This document shows positions 49,227 to 60,856 of a DNA stretch of 64,000 nt, piece after piece. The position numbers were made by a program, and so were the translations under genes. Position 1 is the stretch's first letter. The number at the start of each line of letters is the position of its first letter. The notes under the pieces are model-generated. The model was not told the DNA's origin and did not search any database. It saw only the letters and a list, made by a program, of their open reading frames with translations. The stretch is from NCBI RefSeq assembly GCF_028473605.1, contig NZ_CP097267.1:5076501-5140500 (forward strand). Direction: 5' to 3'. The stretch is from Acidovorax sp. NCPPB 3576 (lineage in GTDB: Bacteria; Pseudomonadota; Gammaproteobacteria; Burkholderiales; Burkholderiaceae_C).

Positions 49227-49382
49227 ATGGCCCACGACACGACCACCACCCCGCACGTTGGCGAACACCACCATGCCCCCGATGGCGTCGAGGCCGTGGT
49301 GCCGCTGATGCCCATCGTGCTGCCCGTGGTGGGCGGTGTGCTGATGTTCCTGCTGGCCTTCATCGCCATCTACATGGCCTGA
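49227..49382 (+). CDS. 51-residue single-helix membrane protein
   Basis: ATG 49227 follows AGGAGA and encodes a His-rich N-terminus (VGEHHHAPDG) and one transmembrane helix (LPVVGGVLMFLLAFIAIYMA) reaching the last residue. The good ribosome binding site, clean composition and terminator 25 bases after the stop support a real gene. Function unknown; the His cluster could bind metal. Confidence 0.72.
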   Translation: MAHDTTTTPHVGEHHHAPDGVEAVVPLMPIVLPVVGGVLMFLLAFIAIYMA

Positions 49383-49406
49383 GCGCCCCGACTCCCCTCA
49401 CGCAGA

Positions 49407-49429
49407 GCCCCGCGCCGCGGGGCTTTTTT
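49407..49429 (+). terminator. rho-independent terminator
   Basis: GCCCCGC-GCC-GCGGGGC followed by TTTTTT, directly after the small membrane-protein gene. Confidence 0.88.
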
Positions 49430-49457
49430 ACGCCCACGTCCTTCAAAGGAACGCACC

Positions 49458-50165
49458 ATGAGAGCCGGCCACGCACTGGTCCTTTTTTCCGGTGGACAAG
49501 ACTCCACCACCTGCCTGGCCTGGGCACTGACGCACTTCGAGCGGGTGGAAACCATCGGCTTCGACTACGGCCAGCGGCACCATGTGGAGTTGCAGGCGCG
49601 CCAGGAGGTACTGACCAGCCTGCGCGCCGAATTTCCGCAATGGGCCGGCCGCATGGGGGAGGACCACATGGTCGATCTCGCGGTGCTGGGCCAGATCAGC
49701 GACACCGCGCTGACGCGGGACACCGCCATCCAGATGACCGAAGCGGGGCTGCCCAACACGTTCGTGCCCGGCCGCAATCTGCTGTTCTTCCAGCTCGCTG
49801 CCGCGGTGGGCTACCGGCGCGGGTTGCATACCCTGGTGGGCGGCATGTGCGAGACCGACTTTTCCGGCTACCCCGACTGCCGGGACGACACGCTCAAGGC
49901 ATTGCAGGTGGCGGTATCGCTGGGCATGGGACAGCGCTTCACCTTCGAGACGCCGCTCATGTGGATCGACAAGGCCGACACCTGGGAGATGGCTCGCCAG
50001 TTGGGCGGAGATGCGCTGGTGGACCTGATCGTGCAGCGCTCGCACACCTGCTACCACGGGGTGCGCGAGACGCTGCACGCCTGGGGCTACGGTTGCGGCA
50101 CCTGCCCCGCCTGCGAGTTGCGGCGGACGGGGTTCGAGCGCTGGGCAGCAGCACGCATCGCATAA
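49458..50165 (+). CDS. queC: 7-cyano-7-deazaguanine synthase QueC
   Basis: The 235-residue enzyme makes preQ0 from 7-carboxy-7-deazaguanine in queuosine synthesis. It has the PP-loop [29 protein letters not shown] and the C-terminal zinc cluster ([18 protein letters not shown]) with four Cys. No other que gene is in the window. A small hairpin (CATGC, T-run, GCATG) follows its stop. Confidence 0.93.
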   Translation: MRAGHALVLFSGGQDSTTCLAWALTHFERVETIGFDYGQRHHVELQARQEVLTSLRAEFPQWAGRMGEDHMVDLAVLGQISDTALTRDTAIQMTEAGLPNTFVPGRNLLFFQLAAAVGYRRGLHTLVGGMCETDFSGYPDCRDDTLKALQVAVSLGMGQRFTFETPLMWIDKADTWEMARQLGGDALVDLIVQRSHTCYHGVRETLHAWGYGCGTCPACELRRTGFERWAAARIA

Positions 50166-50411
50166 TCCCATGCTTTTTTTGCATGGATTTACCCGTTGTC
50201 TGACAGACACGGGCGGGCGGGATTCATAAAATCGTCATCCCAGCCGACCCGCGGACCCTGCAGCTTTCGCCGCACTCCCCGCCCGCCGACTGAGCATCCA
50301 GCCGTTTTTTCAAAGGCAGCGCTCAGAAGACCCATGCGCAGGCCCCCGCGTTGCGCCGCTTGTCGGCAGCTTCCTTTGAAAAGACCGTTTTTCAACTTCA
50401 GGAAGCTCCCC

Positions 50412-52274
50412 ATGAACGCACCCACCATGCAAGGCCTGGATCTCCAAGCCCCCGCATACGTCAAAAACGCCCGCCTGCTCGCCTGGGTCGCCGACATGGC
50501 GGTCCTCTGCAAGCCCGACGCCATCTACTGGTGCGACGGCTCCCAGGAAGAGTACGACCGCCTGTGCCAGCAACTGGTCGATGCCGGCACCTTCCAGAAG
50601 CTCAACCCTGCCAAGCGCCCCGGCAGCTACCTCGCCTGGTCCGACCCGAGCGACGTCGCCCGTGTGGAAGACCGCACCTACATCTGCTCCGCCCAGAAGG
50701 AAGACGCTGGCCCCACCAACAACTGGATGGCCCCAGCCGAGATGCGCGCCACGCTGCAGCCCCTGTTCGACGGTTGCATGAAGGGCCGCACCATGTACGT
50801 GGTGCCGTTCAGCATGGGCCCGCTGGGCTCGCCCATCGCCCACATCGGCATCGAACTGTCCGACAGCCCCTACGTCGCCGTGAACATGAAGATCATGACC
50901 CGCATGGGCCGTGCCGTGTACGACGTGCTGGGTGTGGAAGGCGACTTCGTTCCCTGCGTGCACACCGTGGGCGCTCCGCTGGAAGCCGGCCAGAAGGACG
51001 TGTCCTGGCCTTGCAACAAGACCAAGTACATCGTGCACTACCCCGAAACGCGCGAGATCTGGTCGTATGGCTCGGGCTACGGCGGCAACGCGCTGCTGGG
51101 CAAGAAGTGCTTCGCACTGCGCATCGCCTCCACCATGGGCCGTGACCAGGGCTGGCTGGCCGAGCACATGCTGATCCTGGGCGTGTCCAACCCCGAAGGC
51201 AAGAAGTACCACGTGGCCGCTGCCTTCCCGAGCGCCTGCGGCAAGACCAACTTCTCGATGCTGGTGCCGCCCAAGGCCTTCGAGGGCTGGAAGGTCACCA
51301 CCATCGGCGACGACATCGCCTGGATCAAGCCCCAGGCCGACGGCAGCCTGCGCGCCATCAACCCCGAGGCCGGCTATTTCGGCGTGGCCCCGGGCACGAA
51401 CTATCACACCAACCCCAACTGCATGGCCAGCCTGGACAAGAACGTGATCTTCACGAACGTCGCGCTGACCGACGACGGCGACGTTTGGTGGGAAGGCATG
51501 GAAAAGGACACCGGCAAGCTGCCCGACCACCTGATCGACTGGCAAGGCAAGGACTGGACGCCCCAGATCGCCAAGGAAACCGGCGCCAAGGCCGCCCATC
51601 CCAACGCGCGCTTCACCGTGGCCGCCACCAACAACCCCGCGCTGGACGAAGCCTGGGACGACCCCAAGGGCGTGAAGATCGACGCGTTCATCTTCGGCGG
51701 CCGCCGCTCCACCACCGTGCCGCTGGTGACCGAAGCCCGCAACTGGACGGAAGGCGTGTACATGGCGGCCACCATGGGCTCCGAGACCACTGCCGCCGCT
51801 GCCGGCCAGCAGGGCGTGGTGCGCCGCGACCCGTTCGCCATGCTGCCCTTCATGGGCTACAACATGAGCGACTACTTCCAGCACTGGCTGAACATGGGCG
51901 AGAAGATCGCCGCCGCCGGCGCACAACAACCGAAAATCTACACCACCAACTGGTTCCGCAAGGGCGACGATGGCAAGTTCGTCTGGCCCGGCTACGGTGA
52001 CAACATGCGCGTGCTCAAGTGGATGATCGACCGCATCGAAGGCCAGGCCAGCGGCCAGGACACGCCGATCGGCACCGCGCCCCAGTACGGCGAGATCAAC
52101 TGGTCGGGCATCGAATTCACGCCGGCCCAGTTCGACACCGTTACCCGCATCGACTCCGCCGCCTGGGCGGACGAGCTGAAGCTGCACACGGCGCACTTCG
52201 ACCAACTGGCCTATCACCTGCCTGCCGCGTTGCTGGACACCAAGGCCGCGCTGGAAAAGCGCCTGGCTGGCTGA
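50412..52274 (+). CDS. pckG: phosphoenolpyruvate carboxykinase (GTP)
   Basis: The 620-residue GTP-type enzyme converts oxaloacetate to PEP in gluconeogenesis. It shows the reactive P-loop [10 protein letters not shown], the metal and substrate segments [11 protein letters not shown] and [12 protein letters not shown], and the C-terminal MGYNMSDYF with NWFRKG. The frame is open upstream, but the ATG at 50412 matches family N-termini. The 246-base leader between queC and this gene is long and without coding signal. Breakdown of salicylate to pyruvate and fumarate makes gluconeogenesis relevant in this organism. Confidence 0.95.
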   Translation: MNAPTMQGLDLQAPAYVKNARLLAWVADMAVLCKPDAIYWCDGSQEEYDRLCQQLVDAGTFQKLNPAKRPGSYLAWSDPSDVARVEDRTYICSAQKEDAGPTNNWMAPAEMRATLQPLFDGCMKGRTMYVVPFSMGPLGSPIAHIGIELSDSPYVAVNMKIMTRMGRAVYDVLGVEGDFVPCVHTVGAPLEAGQKDVSWPCNKTKYIVHYPETREIWSYGSGYGGNALLGKKCFALRIASTMGRDQGWLAEHMLILGVSNPEGKKYHVAAAFPSACGKTNFSMLVPPKAFEGWKVTTIGDDIAWIKPQADGSLRAINPEAGYFGVAPGTNYHTNPNCMASLDKNVIFTNVALTDDGDVWWEGMEKDTGKLPDHLIDWQGKDWTPQIAKETGAKAAHPNARFTVAATNNPALDEAWDDPKGVKIDAFIFGGRRSTTVPLVTEARNWTEGVYMAATMGSETTAAAAGQQGVVRRDPFAMLPFMGYNMSDYFQHWLNMGEKIAAAGAQQPKIYTTNWFRKGDDGKFVWPGYGDNMRVLKWMIDRIEGQASGQDTPIGTAPQYGEINWSGIEFTPAQFDTVTRIDSAAWADELKLHTAHFDQLAYHLPAALLDTKAALEKRLAG

Positions 52275-52341
52275 TCCCTTCAAGCACGGGCACGCACGGG
52301 GTTCGGTGGCGCCATGCCACCGAATGCGCCGTTCGACCCCA

Positions 52342-52376
52342 AGCGCCCAGTCCGCACGGCGGCCTGGGCGCTTTTT
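52342..52376 (+). terminator. rho-independent terminator of pckG
   Basis: AGCGCCCAG pairs perfectly with CTGGGCGCT (9 bp), followed by TTTTT. Confidence 0.88.
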
Positions 52377-52397
52377 CGTGGTGTCGCAGATCACCTT

Positions 52398-52416
52398 CCA
52401 ATTAAAAGTCATTATC
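52398..52416. promoter_or_regulatory. weak Fur-box-like site before the efflux operon
   Basis: In the 329-base gap between pckG and the efflux adaptor, the AT-rich stretch ending CATTATC matches the 19-bp Fur consensus at about 12 positions. This is a marginal match. The remainder of the gap is the pckG terminator and GC-rich sequence with no clear gene. Confidence 0.25.
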
Positions 52417-52603
52417 ATTTAGCCCGTTCTTTCGGCTAAATTCGCAGGCGGCCAACCCTGACCGGGCGCCGCCCAGCACACGGCCCCACCGCCCCGTCTT
52501 CGCATGGGGCCGACAATGCCGCTGCACCGTCCGGTTCGCCGGGTGGCGCACCGGCTTCCTGCGCCCGCGGCGCTGGCACTCTTCTCCCCTCGACGGGCCC
52601 GAC

Positions 52604-53899
52604 ATGGTTGAAATGGTTTCTGAGCGGATGCCGGCGGCATCCACACGCCGTCTCTGGCTGCGGCTGCTGGGCTGCGTGCTGCTGGTATTGCTGGCCTGGG
52701 TGGCGTGGTACCTCGTGTGGCGCCAGCCTGCGCTGCAGGAAACGGGGCCCAGTCCCTGGAGCGGCCCCATTCCAGTGCGCCTCGTGGGTGTGCAGCGGCA
52801 GGCCATGGACGAGCAGATCAAGGCCATCGGCACCGTGACCGCCCTGCAAAGCGTGACCGTGCGCAGCCGCGTGGACGGCCAGCTGGCGCGCGTGCTGTTC
52901 CAGGAAGGCCAGGAGGTGCGGCGGGGCCAGGTGCTGGCCGAGATCGACGCCGCGCCCTTTCGCGTGAAGCTGGCACAGGCCGAAGGCCTGCAGCAGCAGA
53001 TGCAGGCCCAACTGCAAAGCGCGGAGCGCGACGTGGCGCGCTACCGCACGCTGCTGCAGCAGGACTCCATCGCGCGGCAGCAGCTGGAAACACAGGAAGC
53101 CCTGGTGGCCCAACTGCGCGGCAGCCTGGCGAACGTGCGCGCCCAGGTGCAGGAAGCCCAGTTGCAGCTGTCGTACACGCGGATCGAGGCCCCGGTGGCC
53201 GGCCGCCTGGGCATGCGGCGGGTCGATGCGGGCAATCTGGTCGCGACGGCCGATGCCCAGGGCCTGGTGTCCATCACCCAGACGCACCCCATCACGGTGC
53301 TGTTCGCCATTCCCGAAACCCAGCTGCCGGCCGTGCGCGCCGGCGCACGCGGCGCCCGGCCCCTGGTCGTGCAGGCCTGGGACCGCGCCGAAGCCGCCCT
53401 GCTGGCAACCGGCCGGCTGACCACGCTGGACAACCAGATCGACACCGCCACCGGCACCTTGCGACTCAAGGCCCAGTTCGACAATGCCGACGACGCGCTC
53501 TTTCCCAACCAGTTCGTCAACGTGCGGCTGAAGGTGCGCACGCTGGAGAACGCCCTCGTCGTGCCGGCCGATGCGGTTCAGCACGGCAGCCAGGGTCCCT
53601 ACGTGTACACGGTGCGGGACGGCAAGGCCGTGCTGCGCCGCGTGGCCCTGGGTACCAGCGACGGCGAGCGCCTGGTGGTGACGCAAGGCCTGGCCGAAGG
53701 CGAATCGGTCGTGCTGGAGGGGCTGGACCGCCTTCGCGATGGCATCGATGTGGCGCAGGTGGTGGATGGCGAGCCTCCGCAAACCGCGCAGCAGTTGCAG
53801 CAACGCGCGAAAGCGCAGGCCGGGGCGGCCTCCAGCGCCGGGCGAGCCGCGTCTGCCGCATCCGCCACCGCTTCCACAGCAGCGAGCGCGGCGCGCTGA
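52604..53899 (+). CDS. mdtA: RND efflux periplasmic adaptor (MdtA-like)
   Basis: The 431-residue membrane fusion protein has an N-terminal membrane anchor ([17 protein letters not shown]), a lipoyl half-motif ([20 protein letters not shown]), a coiled-coil hairpin (about 125-185, Gln/Glu-rich), the second lipoyl half ([14 protein letters not shown]) and a beta-barrel domain. The C-terminus is an Ala/Ser-rich low-complexity tail. It links the inner-membrane pumps to an outer-membrane channel. The start at 52604 lacks a clear ribosome binding site; ATG 52613 is near. Confidence 0.9.
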   Translation: MVEMVSERMPAASTRRLWLRLLGCVLLVLLAWVAWYLVWRQPALQETGPSPWSGPIPVRLVGVQRQAMDEQIKAIGTVTALQSVTVRSRVDGQLARVLFQEGQEVRRGQVLAEIDAAPFRVKLAQAEGLQQQMQAQLQSAERDVARYRTLLQQDSIARQQLETQEALVAQLRGSLANVRAQVQEAQLQLSYTRIEAPVAGRLGMRRVDAGNLVATADAQGLVSITQTHPITVLFAIPETQLPAVRAGARGARPLVVQAWDRAEAALLATGRLTTLDNQIDTATGTLRLKAQFDNADDALFPNQFVNVRLKVRTLENALVVPADAVQHGSQGPYVYTVRDGKAVLRRVALGTSDGERLVVTQGLAEGESVVLEGLDRLRDGIDVAQVVDGEPPQTAQQLQQRAKAQAGAASSAGRAASAASATASTAASAAR

Positions 53900-53951
53900 T
53901 GGCGATAGCCCGCAACGCCCACCCGACCGCCGCCCTGGTGCCGCCGCTGCC

Positions 53952-56900
53952 ATGAATCTCTCGCGCCCGTTCATCCTGCGGCCGGTGGCGACGCTGCTGC
54001 TCATGCTGGCGCTGCTCATCGCGGGGGCGATCGCCTGGCGCCTGCTGCCGGTGGCGGCGCTGCCGCAGGTGGACTACCCCGTCATCCAGGTGTTCACCTT
54101 CCAGCCCGGCGCCAGCCCGGATGTCACGGCCCGCGCCATCACCGCACCGCTGGAGCGCCGGCTCGGGCAGATCCCGGGCCTGCGGCAGATGTCGTCCACC
54201 AGCTCCAGCGGCGCCTCGGTCATCACGCTGCAGTTCATGCTGGACGCGGACCTGGCCGTGGGCGAGCAGAACGTGCAGTCCGCGCTCAATACCGCGGCCA
54301 GCCTGCTGCCCGCCGACCTGCCCGCACCGCCGATCTACCGGAAGGTGAACCCGGCCGACGCGCCCATCCTCACGCTGGCCATCACCTCGACGAGCCTGCC
54401 GCTGCACGAAGTGCACGATCTCGTGGAAACGCGCATGGCGCAAAAGCTCGCGCAGCTGTCGGGCGTGGGTCTGGTGAGCCTGGCAGGCGGTCAGCGCCCG
54501 GCCCTGCGCGTGCGGGTGAACCCCACGGCGCTGGCGGCGCAGCAACTGGGCATGGAAGACGTGCGCCGGGCGATCGCGGGCGCCAATGCCAACCAGCCCA
54601 AGGGCAGCTTCGACGGCCCCTACCGCACCACCTTGCTGGATGCGAACGACCAGATCACCTCGCCGGACGCCTACCGCCGGCTCATCGTCGCCTGGCGCAC
54701 CCCTACCGGGACGGTGGCGTCCACCCCGACCGTCGCCGGCACAGGCACCGCCCCGCCGGGCGCCCCGATCCGCCTGGGCGACGTGGCCACCGTCGAATCC
54801 GGCCCGGAAGATCGCTTTCTGGCCGCATGGGCCGATCGACAGCCGGCCGTGCTGCTCAACGTGCAGCGGCAACCGGGTGCCAACGTGATCGACGTCGCCG
54901 ACCGGGTGCGCGCCCTGCTGCCCCAACTCACCGCCACCCTGCCCGCCGCCGTGGACGTGGCACTGCTCACCGACCGCACGCAGAGCATCCGCGCCTCGGT
55001 GCGCGACGTGCAACTCGAGCTGGTGTTCGCGGTGGGTCTGGTCGTGCTGGTGACCTTCCTGTTCCTGCGCAGCGCCACGGCCACTTTCATTCCGGGCGTG
55101 GTGGTGCCGCTGTCGCTGGTGGGCACCTTCGGCGTGATGTATCTGCTGGGCTTTTCGGTCAACAACCTGAGTCTGATGGCGCTCACCATCGCCACGGGCT
55201 TCGTGGTGGACGATGCCATCGTCATGCTGGAGAACATCGCGCGCCACCGAGAGCAGGGCCTGCCGCCGCTTCAGGCAGCGCTCAAGGGCGCGTCGGAGAT
55301 CGGGTTCACCCTGGTCTCGCTCACCGTGTCGCTGGTGGCCGTGCTGATTCCGCTGCTGTTCATGCGCGACGTGGTCGGGCGGCTGTTCCACGAGTTCGCG
55401 CTCACGCTGGCCGTGGCCATCGGGATCTCGCTGCTGGTATCGCTCACGCTCACGCCGATGATGAGCGCTCGGCTGCTCAAGGCCCCCCTGCACGCGCCGC
55501 CCGGCGAGGGCAAGGGCACGGGCTTCATGGACCGCGTGCTCGAACGCTATGGCCGCGCGATCGATGCGGTGCTCGCGCACCAGGGCCTGACGATGCTGGC
55601 CACGTTGGTCCTCACCGTCCTGCTCTACCTGGCCGTGTCCAAGGGATTCTTTCCGGTGCAGGACAGCGGGGTGGTCCAGGTGGTGACCGAGGTGGCGCCC
55701 GACAGCTCGTTCACCGTGGTGTCGCAGCGCCAGCAGGCGCTGGCCGACGCACTGCTGCAGGAGCCGGATGTGGCGAGCCTTTCGTCCTTCGTGGGGGTGG
55801 ACGGCAGCAATGCCTCGCTCTCCAACGGGCGCATGCTCATCAACCTGCGCGCCCATGGAGAACGGCAGGCCAGTGCCCGCGCCATCCTGGACAGCCTGCG
55901 CGCCCGCGCGCGCCAGGTGGGCGGCATCACAGCCTGGTTCCAGCCGGTGCAGGAACTCTCCATCGAAGACCGCGTGAGCCGCACGCAGTACCTGTTCACC
56001 CTCACCACGCCGGACCCGTCATTGCTCGACACCTGGGTGCCACGTCTGGTGGAGCGGTTGCGCGCCCGCGCCGAACTGGCGGATGTGGCCAGCGATCTGC
56101 AACAACAGGGCCGGCAGGCGCATGTGGAGGTGGACCGCGACGCCGCTGCGCGCCTGGGCCTCACCGTGGCCGACATCGCCACCGCCTTGCAGAACGCCTA
56201 TGCGCAGCGGCAGATCGCCACGCTGTTCACCCAGGCCAGCCAGTACAGAGTGGTGCTGGAGGTCGATCCGCGCCACGCACGCGGGCTGGATGCGTTGCAG
56301 ACCACGTTCGTGTCCACGCCGTCCGGGCGCAGCGTGCCGCTGGCGGCCGTGGCGCGCATCACCCAGCAGCCCGCGCCGCTGCAGGTCCTGCAGCAGGGCC
56401 AGTTTCCGGCGGCCACGGTGTCGTTCAACCTGGGCGCGGGCCACTCGCTCGGGGCGGCCGTGGCGGCCATCGAACGGGAGCTTGCGGCCACCGGCCTGCC
56501 GCCCCAGATCGAGACGCGCTTTCAGGGCGCGGCCGAGGCGTTCCGCGCATCGCTGTCCAACACGCTGTGGCTGGTGTTGGCCGCGGTGGTCACCATGTAC
56601 ATCGTGCTCGGGGTGCTCTACGAAAGCACCATCCACCCCATCACCATCCTCTCCACGCTGCCCTCGGCCACCGTCGGCGCGCTGCTGGCGCTGCTCGTCA
56701 GCGGCCGCCCGCTGGACCTGATCGCGGTGATCGGCATCGTGCTGCTCATCGGCCTGGTGAAGAAGAACGGGATCATGATGGTGGACTTCGCTCTGGATGC
56801 GCAGCGCCGCCTCGGGCTGCCCGCGCACGAGGCCATCCGGCGTGCCGCGCTGCTGCGCCTGCGCCCCATCCTCATGACGACGCTGGCCGCCCTGGTGGGC

Positions 56901-57104
56901 GCGTTGCCCCTTATGCTCGCACGGGGCTCGGGCGCGGAGTTGCGCCAGCCGCTGGGCATCGTGATGGTGGGCGGGCTGGTGGTCAGCCAGGTGCTCACGC
57001 TCTTCACCACCCCCGTGGTGTATCTGTATTTCGACCGGCTGGGCCAGCGGCTTTCGCGCCGCCGTGCGGCCTGGCAGGACGGCACGGCGGGCAGCGGGCC
57101 ATGA
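53952..57104 (+). CDS. mdtB: RND efflux pump subunit, MdtB-like
   Basis: The 1050-residue inner-membrane transporter has 12 predicted helices with two large periplasmic loops. It opens [20 protein letters not shown], with [12 protein letters not shown] before the first loop, and has the helix-4 motif [14 protein letters not shown] with the proton-relay Asp pair, plus a late [19 protein letters not shown]. Two consecutive pump genes after one adaptor is the MdtABC/MuxABC layout, in which B and C form a heterotrimer. ATGA overlap with the next gene couples them. Confidence 0.92.
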   Translation: MNLSRPFILRPVATLLLMLALLIAGAIAWRLLPVAALPQVDYPVIQVFTFQPGASPDVTARAITAPLERRLGQIPGLRQMSSTSSSGASVITLQFMLDADLAVGEQNVQSALNTAASLLPADLPAPPIYRKVNPADAPILTLAITSTSLPLHEVHDLVETRMAQKLAQLSGVGLVSLAGGQRPALRVRVNPTALAAQQLGMEDVRRAIAGANANQPKGSFDGPYRTTLLDANDQITSPDAYRRLIVAWRTPTGTVASTPTVAGTGTAPPGAPIRLGDVATVESGPEDRFLAAWADRQPAVLLNVQRQPGANVIDVADRVRALLPQLTATLPAAVDVALLTDRTQSIRASVRDVQLELVFAVGLVVLVTFLFLRSATATFIPGVVVPLSLVGTFGVMYLLGFSVNNLSLMALTIATGFVVDDAIVMLENIARHREQGLPPLQAALKGASEIGFTLVSLTVSLVAVLIPLLFMRDVVGRLFHEFALTLAVAIGISLLVSLTLTPMMSARLLKAPLHAPPGEGKGTGFMDRVLERYGRAIDAVLAHQGLTMLATLVLTVLLYLAVSKGFFPVQDSGVVQVVTEVAPDSSFTVVSQRQQALADALLQEPDVASLSSFVGVDGSNASLSNGRMLINLRAHGERQASARAILDSLRARARQVGGITAWFQPVQELSIEDRVSRTQYLFTLTTPDPSLLDTWVPRLVERLRARAELADVASDLQQQGRQAHVEVDRDAAARLGLTVADIATALQNAYAQRQIATLFTQASQYRVVLEVDPRHARGLDALQTTFVSTPSGRSVPLAAVARITQQPAPLQVLQQGQFPAATVSFNLGAGHSLGAAVAAIERELAATGLPPQIETRFQGAAEAFRASLSNTLWLVLAAVVTMYIVLGVLYESTIHPITILSTLPSATVGALLALLVSGRPLDLIAVIGIVLLIGLVKKNGIMMVDFALDAQRRLGLPAHEAIRRAALLRLRPILMTTLAALVGALPLMLARGSGAELRQPLGIVMVGGLVVSQVLTLFTTPVVYLYFDRLGQRLSRRRAAWQDGTAGSGP

Positions 57105-60100
57105 ACCTGGCGCGCCTGTGCATCCGCCGCCCGGTGGCCACCTCGCTGCTGTCGCTGGCGCTGGTGCTGATGGGCCTGCTGGCCTGGCGGCTGCTGCCGG
57201 TGGCGGCGCTGCCGCAGGTGGACTACCCCGTCATCCGCGTGAGCGCCAGCCTGCCCGGCGGCAGCCCCGAAAGCATGGCCGCCACCGTGGCCGCCCCGCT
57301 GGAGCGCGCCCTCGGTGCGATTGCCGGCGTGGCGGCCATCTCGTCCAGCAGCAACCAGGGCACGACGGAAGTGAAGCTCGAGTTCGTGCTGGGCCGCGAC
57401 CTGGATGCGGCCGCGCGCGACGTACAGGCGGCGATCAACGCAGTGCGCAGCCAGTTGCCTGCGGGCATGAAGGGCAACCCGACCTTCCGCAAGATCCAGT
57501 CGTCCCAGCGTCCCATCGTGGTGCTGGCGCTGTCGTCGCCGGACCTGGCGCCCTCGGCGCTGTACGACGCCGCCTCCACGATCCTGGCGCAGAAGATCGC
57601 GCAGGTGCCGGGTGTGTCCGATGTCTCGGTCGGGGGCGCCTCGCTGCCGGCGGTGCGGGTGCAACTCGATCCGGGCGCCCTGGCGCACCAGGGGCTGTCG
57701 CTGGACGAGGTGCGGTCGGCCATCGTGCGGGCCGGCTCGGTGCAGCCCCTGGGCGCGGTGGAAGAAGGCGCCCGCCACTGGCCCCTGGCGCTGGATGGCG
57801 CACCGGCCCGCGCGGCCGACTACGAGTCGCTCGTGGTGCGCTGGGCCGAGAACGCCCCGGTGCGCCTGTCCGACGTGGCGCGGGTGACCGACTCCACCGA
57901 GAACCGCTACAGCAGCGGCTTCCACAACGAGCGCGATGCCGTCATCCTGCAGGTGCGGCGCCAGCCCGGCGCCAATACGGTGGCGACCGTAGACGCGATC
58001 CGAGCGCAGTTGCCCTACCTGCGCACGCTGGTGCCTGCGAGAGCGCGGCTGGACATCGTCGTCGAGCGTTCGCAGGGCATCCGGGCCACGCTGCGCGAGG
58101 CGCATCTCACGCTCGCTCTGTCGGTGGCGCTGGTGGTGGCCGTGGTGGCGGCCTTTCTCGGGCGGCTGCGTACGGCGCTCATTCCCACCGTGGCGATCCC
58201 GGTGTCGCTCATCGGCACGTTCACGGTGATGTACCTGGCGGGCTTTTCGCTCAACAACCTGTCGCTCATGGCCCTCATCGTGGCGGCCGGCCTGGTGGTG
58301 GACGACGCGATCGTGGTGCTGGAGAACGTGGAGCGCTACATCGAACGCGGCATGACGCCGTTGCGCGCCGCGCTGCGCGGCGCGGGCGAGGTGGGTTTCA
58401 CGCTGGTGGCGATGACCCTCGCCCTCGTGGTGGTCTTCGTCTCGATCCTGTTCATGGGCGGCGTGGTGCAGCGGCTGTTCCGCGAGTTCTCCATCACGCT
58501 GGCGGCGGCGGTGGTGATCTCGCTGGTGGTGTCCCTGACGCTCACGCCCGTGCTGTGCGCCTATGGCCTGCGCGGGCAGCGCAGCGCACGCCAGGCACAG
58601 GCGCGGCATGCCTGGACCGCTCGCGTGGGGGCCGCCAGCGCCGCGATGCTGGCCGACCTGCGCCACGGCTACGACCGCAGCCTGGGCTGGGCGCTGCGCC
58701 ACGGCGGCGTGGTGCTGCTCGCCTTCCTGGCCGTGGTGGGCGTGAACGTGTGGCTCTACCAGTCGCTGCCCAAGATCATGATGCCGCGTCAGGACACCGG
58801 CATCGTCCACGCTTTCATCCGCGGCGACGATGGCTTTTCGTTCCAGGTCATGCAGCCCAAGATCGAGGCCTACCGCCGCCTGCTGCTGGCCGACCCGGCC
58901 GTGGCCCACGTGGCCGGCACCAGCGGCGGCAGCGGCAGCATCGCCAACAGCTTCTTCATCGTCAGCCTCAAACCCCTGGCGGAGCGTGGCGGCGAGCCGA
59001 CGCAGGCCGTGGTCAACCGGCTTCGCGAGAAGGCGCCGGCCGTGCCGGGCGGGGTACTGAGCCCCAGCATCGAGCAGGACATCCAGATCGGCGGCGTGTC
59101 GTTCGGCGAGGCCGATACGGCGGTCATCCTGCGCTCGGGCGAGGTCCGGGCGCTGCGCACCTGGGCCCGCAAGGTGTCGCTGGCGATGGGCGAGGCACCG
59201 GAGTTCACCGACGTGCAGGCCGTGAGCGACGGCGGCGCGCAACAGGTGGTGGTGGACATCGACCGCGAGGCCGCGCAGCGCCTGGGGGTGGATATGCAAG
59301 CCGTGGCGTCCGTGCTGAACAACTCCTACGCCCAGCGCCAGGTGACCACGCTGTACGACCGGCTCAACCAGTACCGCGTGGTGATGGAGGTGGACCCGCG
59401 CTTCACGTCGCAGCCGCAATCGCTGGCGCAGATGCAGGTGCTCACGCCGAGCGGATCGCGCGTGCCGCTCACCGCCTTTGCCACGTGGCGCTACGGGCTG
59501 GCGGAGGACCAGGTGTGGCACGACGCGCTGTTCGCGTCGATGTACATCGGCTACAGCCTGGCCCCCGGCGTGACGCAGGAGCAGGGACAGCGCGCCCTCA
59601 ACGCCGTGATGGCGCGCGTCATGCTGCCCGCCTCGGTGCACCTGGCGCCGTCCGGTGAAGACGCGGCACGGGCCAGCGCGGTGCGCTCGCAGCCCTGGCT
59701 CATCCTGGGCGTGGTGCTGGCCGTGTACCTGGTGCTGGGCGTGCTGTACGAGAGCCTGGTGCACCCGCTCACGATCCTCTCCACCGTCCCGCCCGCAGGC
59801 GTGGGCGCGCTCCTGGCGTTGTGGCTGACCAACACCCCGTTCAGCCTCATGGCGCTGCTGGGGCTGTTCCTGCTCATTGGCGTGGTCATGAAGAACGCCA
59901 TCCTGATGATCGACTTCGCGCTCGACGCCCAGCGCCGCGAAGGGCTCACGCCGCAGCAGGCGATCCGCCGCGCGGCGGCGCTGCGGCTGCGCCCGATCCT
60001 GATGACCAACCTCGCCGGCCTGCTCGGCGCGCTGCCCCTGGTGCTCGGCACAGGCGAAGGCTCCGAGCTGCGGCGGCCGCTGGGCCTGGCCATCATGGGG

Positions 60101-60226
60101 GGGCTGGCGGTCAGCCAGTTGCTCACGCTGTACACCACCCCCGTCATCTACTACGGACTGGAACGCTGGCGCCAGCGGTGGCTGGCAAGGGGCGAGCGCG
60201 CGCACCCGCGCTTTGAAGCGCCATGA
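57101..60226 (+). CDS. mdtC: RND efflux pump subunit, MdtC-like
   Basis: The 1041-residue partner of the preceding pump shares its N-terminal block ([19 protein letters not shown]) almost exactly. It has [21 protein letters not shown] with the Asp pair, the periplasmic [20 protein letters not shown], and the late [19 protein letters not shown]. In MdtBC one subunit carries most proton transport and the other most substrate binding. No outer-membrane factor gene follows; a TolC-like protein encoded elsewhere is expected. Confidence 0.92.
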   Translation: MNLARLCIRRPVATSLLSLALVLMGLLAWRLLPVAALPQVDYPVIRVSASLPGGSPESMAATVAAPLERALGAIAGVAAISSSSNQGTTEVKLEFVLGRDLDAAARDVQAAINAVRSQLPAGMKGNPTFRKIQSSQRPIVVLALSSPDLAPSALYDAASTILAQKIAQVPGVSDVSVGGASLPAVRVQLDPGALAHQGLSLDEVRSAIVRAGSVQPLGAVEEGARHWPLALDGAPARAADYESLVVRWAENAPVRLSDVARVTDSTENRYSSGFHNERDAVILQVRRQPGANTVATVDAIRAQLPYLRTLVPARARLDIVVERSQGIRATLREAHLTLALSVALVVAVVAAFLGRLRTALIPTVAIPVSLIGTFTVMYLAGFSLNNLSLMALIVAAGLVVDDAIVVLENVERYIERGMTPLRAALRGAGEVGFTLVAMTLALVVVFVSILFMGGVVQRLFREFSITLAAAVVISLVVSLTLTPVLCAYGLRGQRSARQAQARHAWTARVGAASAAMLADLRHGYDRSLGWALRHGGVVLLAFLAVVGVNVWLYQSLPKIMMPRQDTGIVHAFIRGDDGFSFQVMQPKIEAYRRLLLADPAVAHVAGTSGGSGSIANSFFIVSLKPLAERGGEPTQAVVNRLREKAPAVPGGVLSPSIEQDIQIGGVSFGEADTAVILRSGEVRALRTWARKVSLAMGEAPEFTDVQAVSDGGAQQVVVDIDREAAQRLGVDMQAVASVLNNSYAQRQVTTLYDRLNQYRVVMEVDPRFTSQPQSLAQMQVLTPSGSRVPLTAFATWRYGLAEDQVWHDALFASMYIGYSLAPGVTQEQGQRALNAVMARVMLPASVHLAPSGEDAARASAVRSQPWLILGVVLAVYLVLGVLYESLVHPLTILSTVPPAGVGALLALWLTNTPFSLMALLGLFLLIGVVMKNAILMIDFALDAQRREGLTPQQAIRRAAALRLRPILMTNLAGLLGALPLVLGTGEGSELRRPLGLAIMGGLAVSQLLTLYTTPVIYYGLERWRQRWLARGERAHPRFEAP

Positions 60227-60228
60227 AA

Positions 60229-60252
60229 AAAGGGCGCCTGGTGAGGCGCCCT
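60229..60252 (-). terminator. terminator of the small membrane-protein gene (possibly bidirectional)
   Basis: GGGCGCC and GGCGCCC form a 7-bp stem around 6 bases; on the minus strand it is followed by TTTTTT. It lies just after the mdtC stop, so it may also end the efflux transcript. Confidence 0.8.
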
Positions 60253-60289
60253 TGATGGGGAGACTTTGCGGCCGGTCCGGCCGCCGATC

Positions 60290-60730
60290 TCAGTAGTAGC
60301 GGCGGATGTTGTCCACTGCGATGCCGTTCATGGCACGGCTCAGGTCGGCCATGATGCGGGCGTCGTACAGTGCAGCGTTCCAGGTCTTTTCGTCTTCGGC
60401 TTCGCGGCGGCGGGCTTCGGTCCAGGCCTTGTAGCCGGAGCGCAACACGGCGCTGGTGCGGCGGGCAGGGCCGGCCAGCAGGGCCAGCGCGGCGAAGGCG
60501 ATCACCCACATGACCATCCAGGCGGCGAGCATGTGGCCTTCAGCGCGGCTGTCGACCACTTGGTTGGCGACCACCAGCACGGCGGCCACGACGGCGGCCA
60601 GCAGGAGGGAGGATGCGCCCCGTGCGCCGTCCAGGCTGGCGGCAGCGCCCTTCAGGGAAGCGGCGAAGCGCTCTGCGCGCTGCACGCCGGGATGTTCGGT
60701 GCGGTATTCGATGTGTACAAAATTTGCCAT
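60290..60730 (-). CDS. membrane protein of unknown function
   Basis: The 146-residue protein begins MANFVHIEYRTEHPGVQRAE, has two hydrophobic helices (SSLLLAAVVAAVLVVANQVV and MLAAWMVMWVIAFAALALLA), and ends in a charged cytoplasmic tail with a DDKTW-like segment (AEDEKTWNAALYDARIMADL). A terminator follows it closely. I do not recognise the family. It is divergent from a LysR gene that may regulate it. Confidence 0.75.
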   Translation of the reverse strand: MANFVHIEYRTEHPGVQRAERFAASLKGAAASLDGARGASSLLLAAVVAAVLVVANQVVDSRAEGHMLAAWMVMWVIAFAALALLAGPARRTSAVLRSGYKAWTEARRREAEDEKTWNAALYDARIMADLSRAMNGIAVDNIRRYY

Positions 60731-60856
60731 GATGAGGACCCTTTTCAGACGCTTTTGGCGAAATTGCCGGGCGAATGAACGAATCTTAGGGTTTACCCCA
60801 TGGCTGTTCCACTTTATATTTTGAATCTCAGTCATTCATTGAAGTGATGGTTCAAC

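Noticed and set aside
50166..50411. Possible riboswitch or small RNA in the long pckG leader
   Set aside because: Only a small hairpin with a T-rich loop (near 50168-50186) is visible; no known riboswitch core was recognised.
54827..60226. A very long open frame (about 1800 codons) on the plus strand across both efflux pump genes
   Set aside because: Its first part is an Arg/Gly/Ala-rich shadow frame of mdtB; only the 3' portion from 57101 is a real protein (MdtC).
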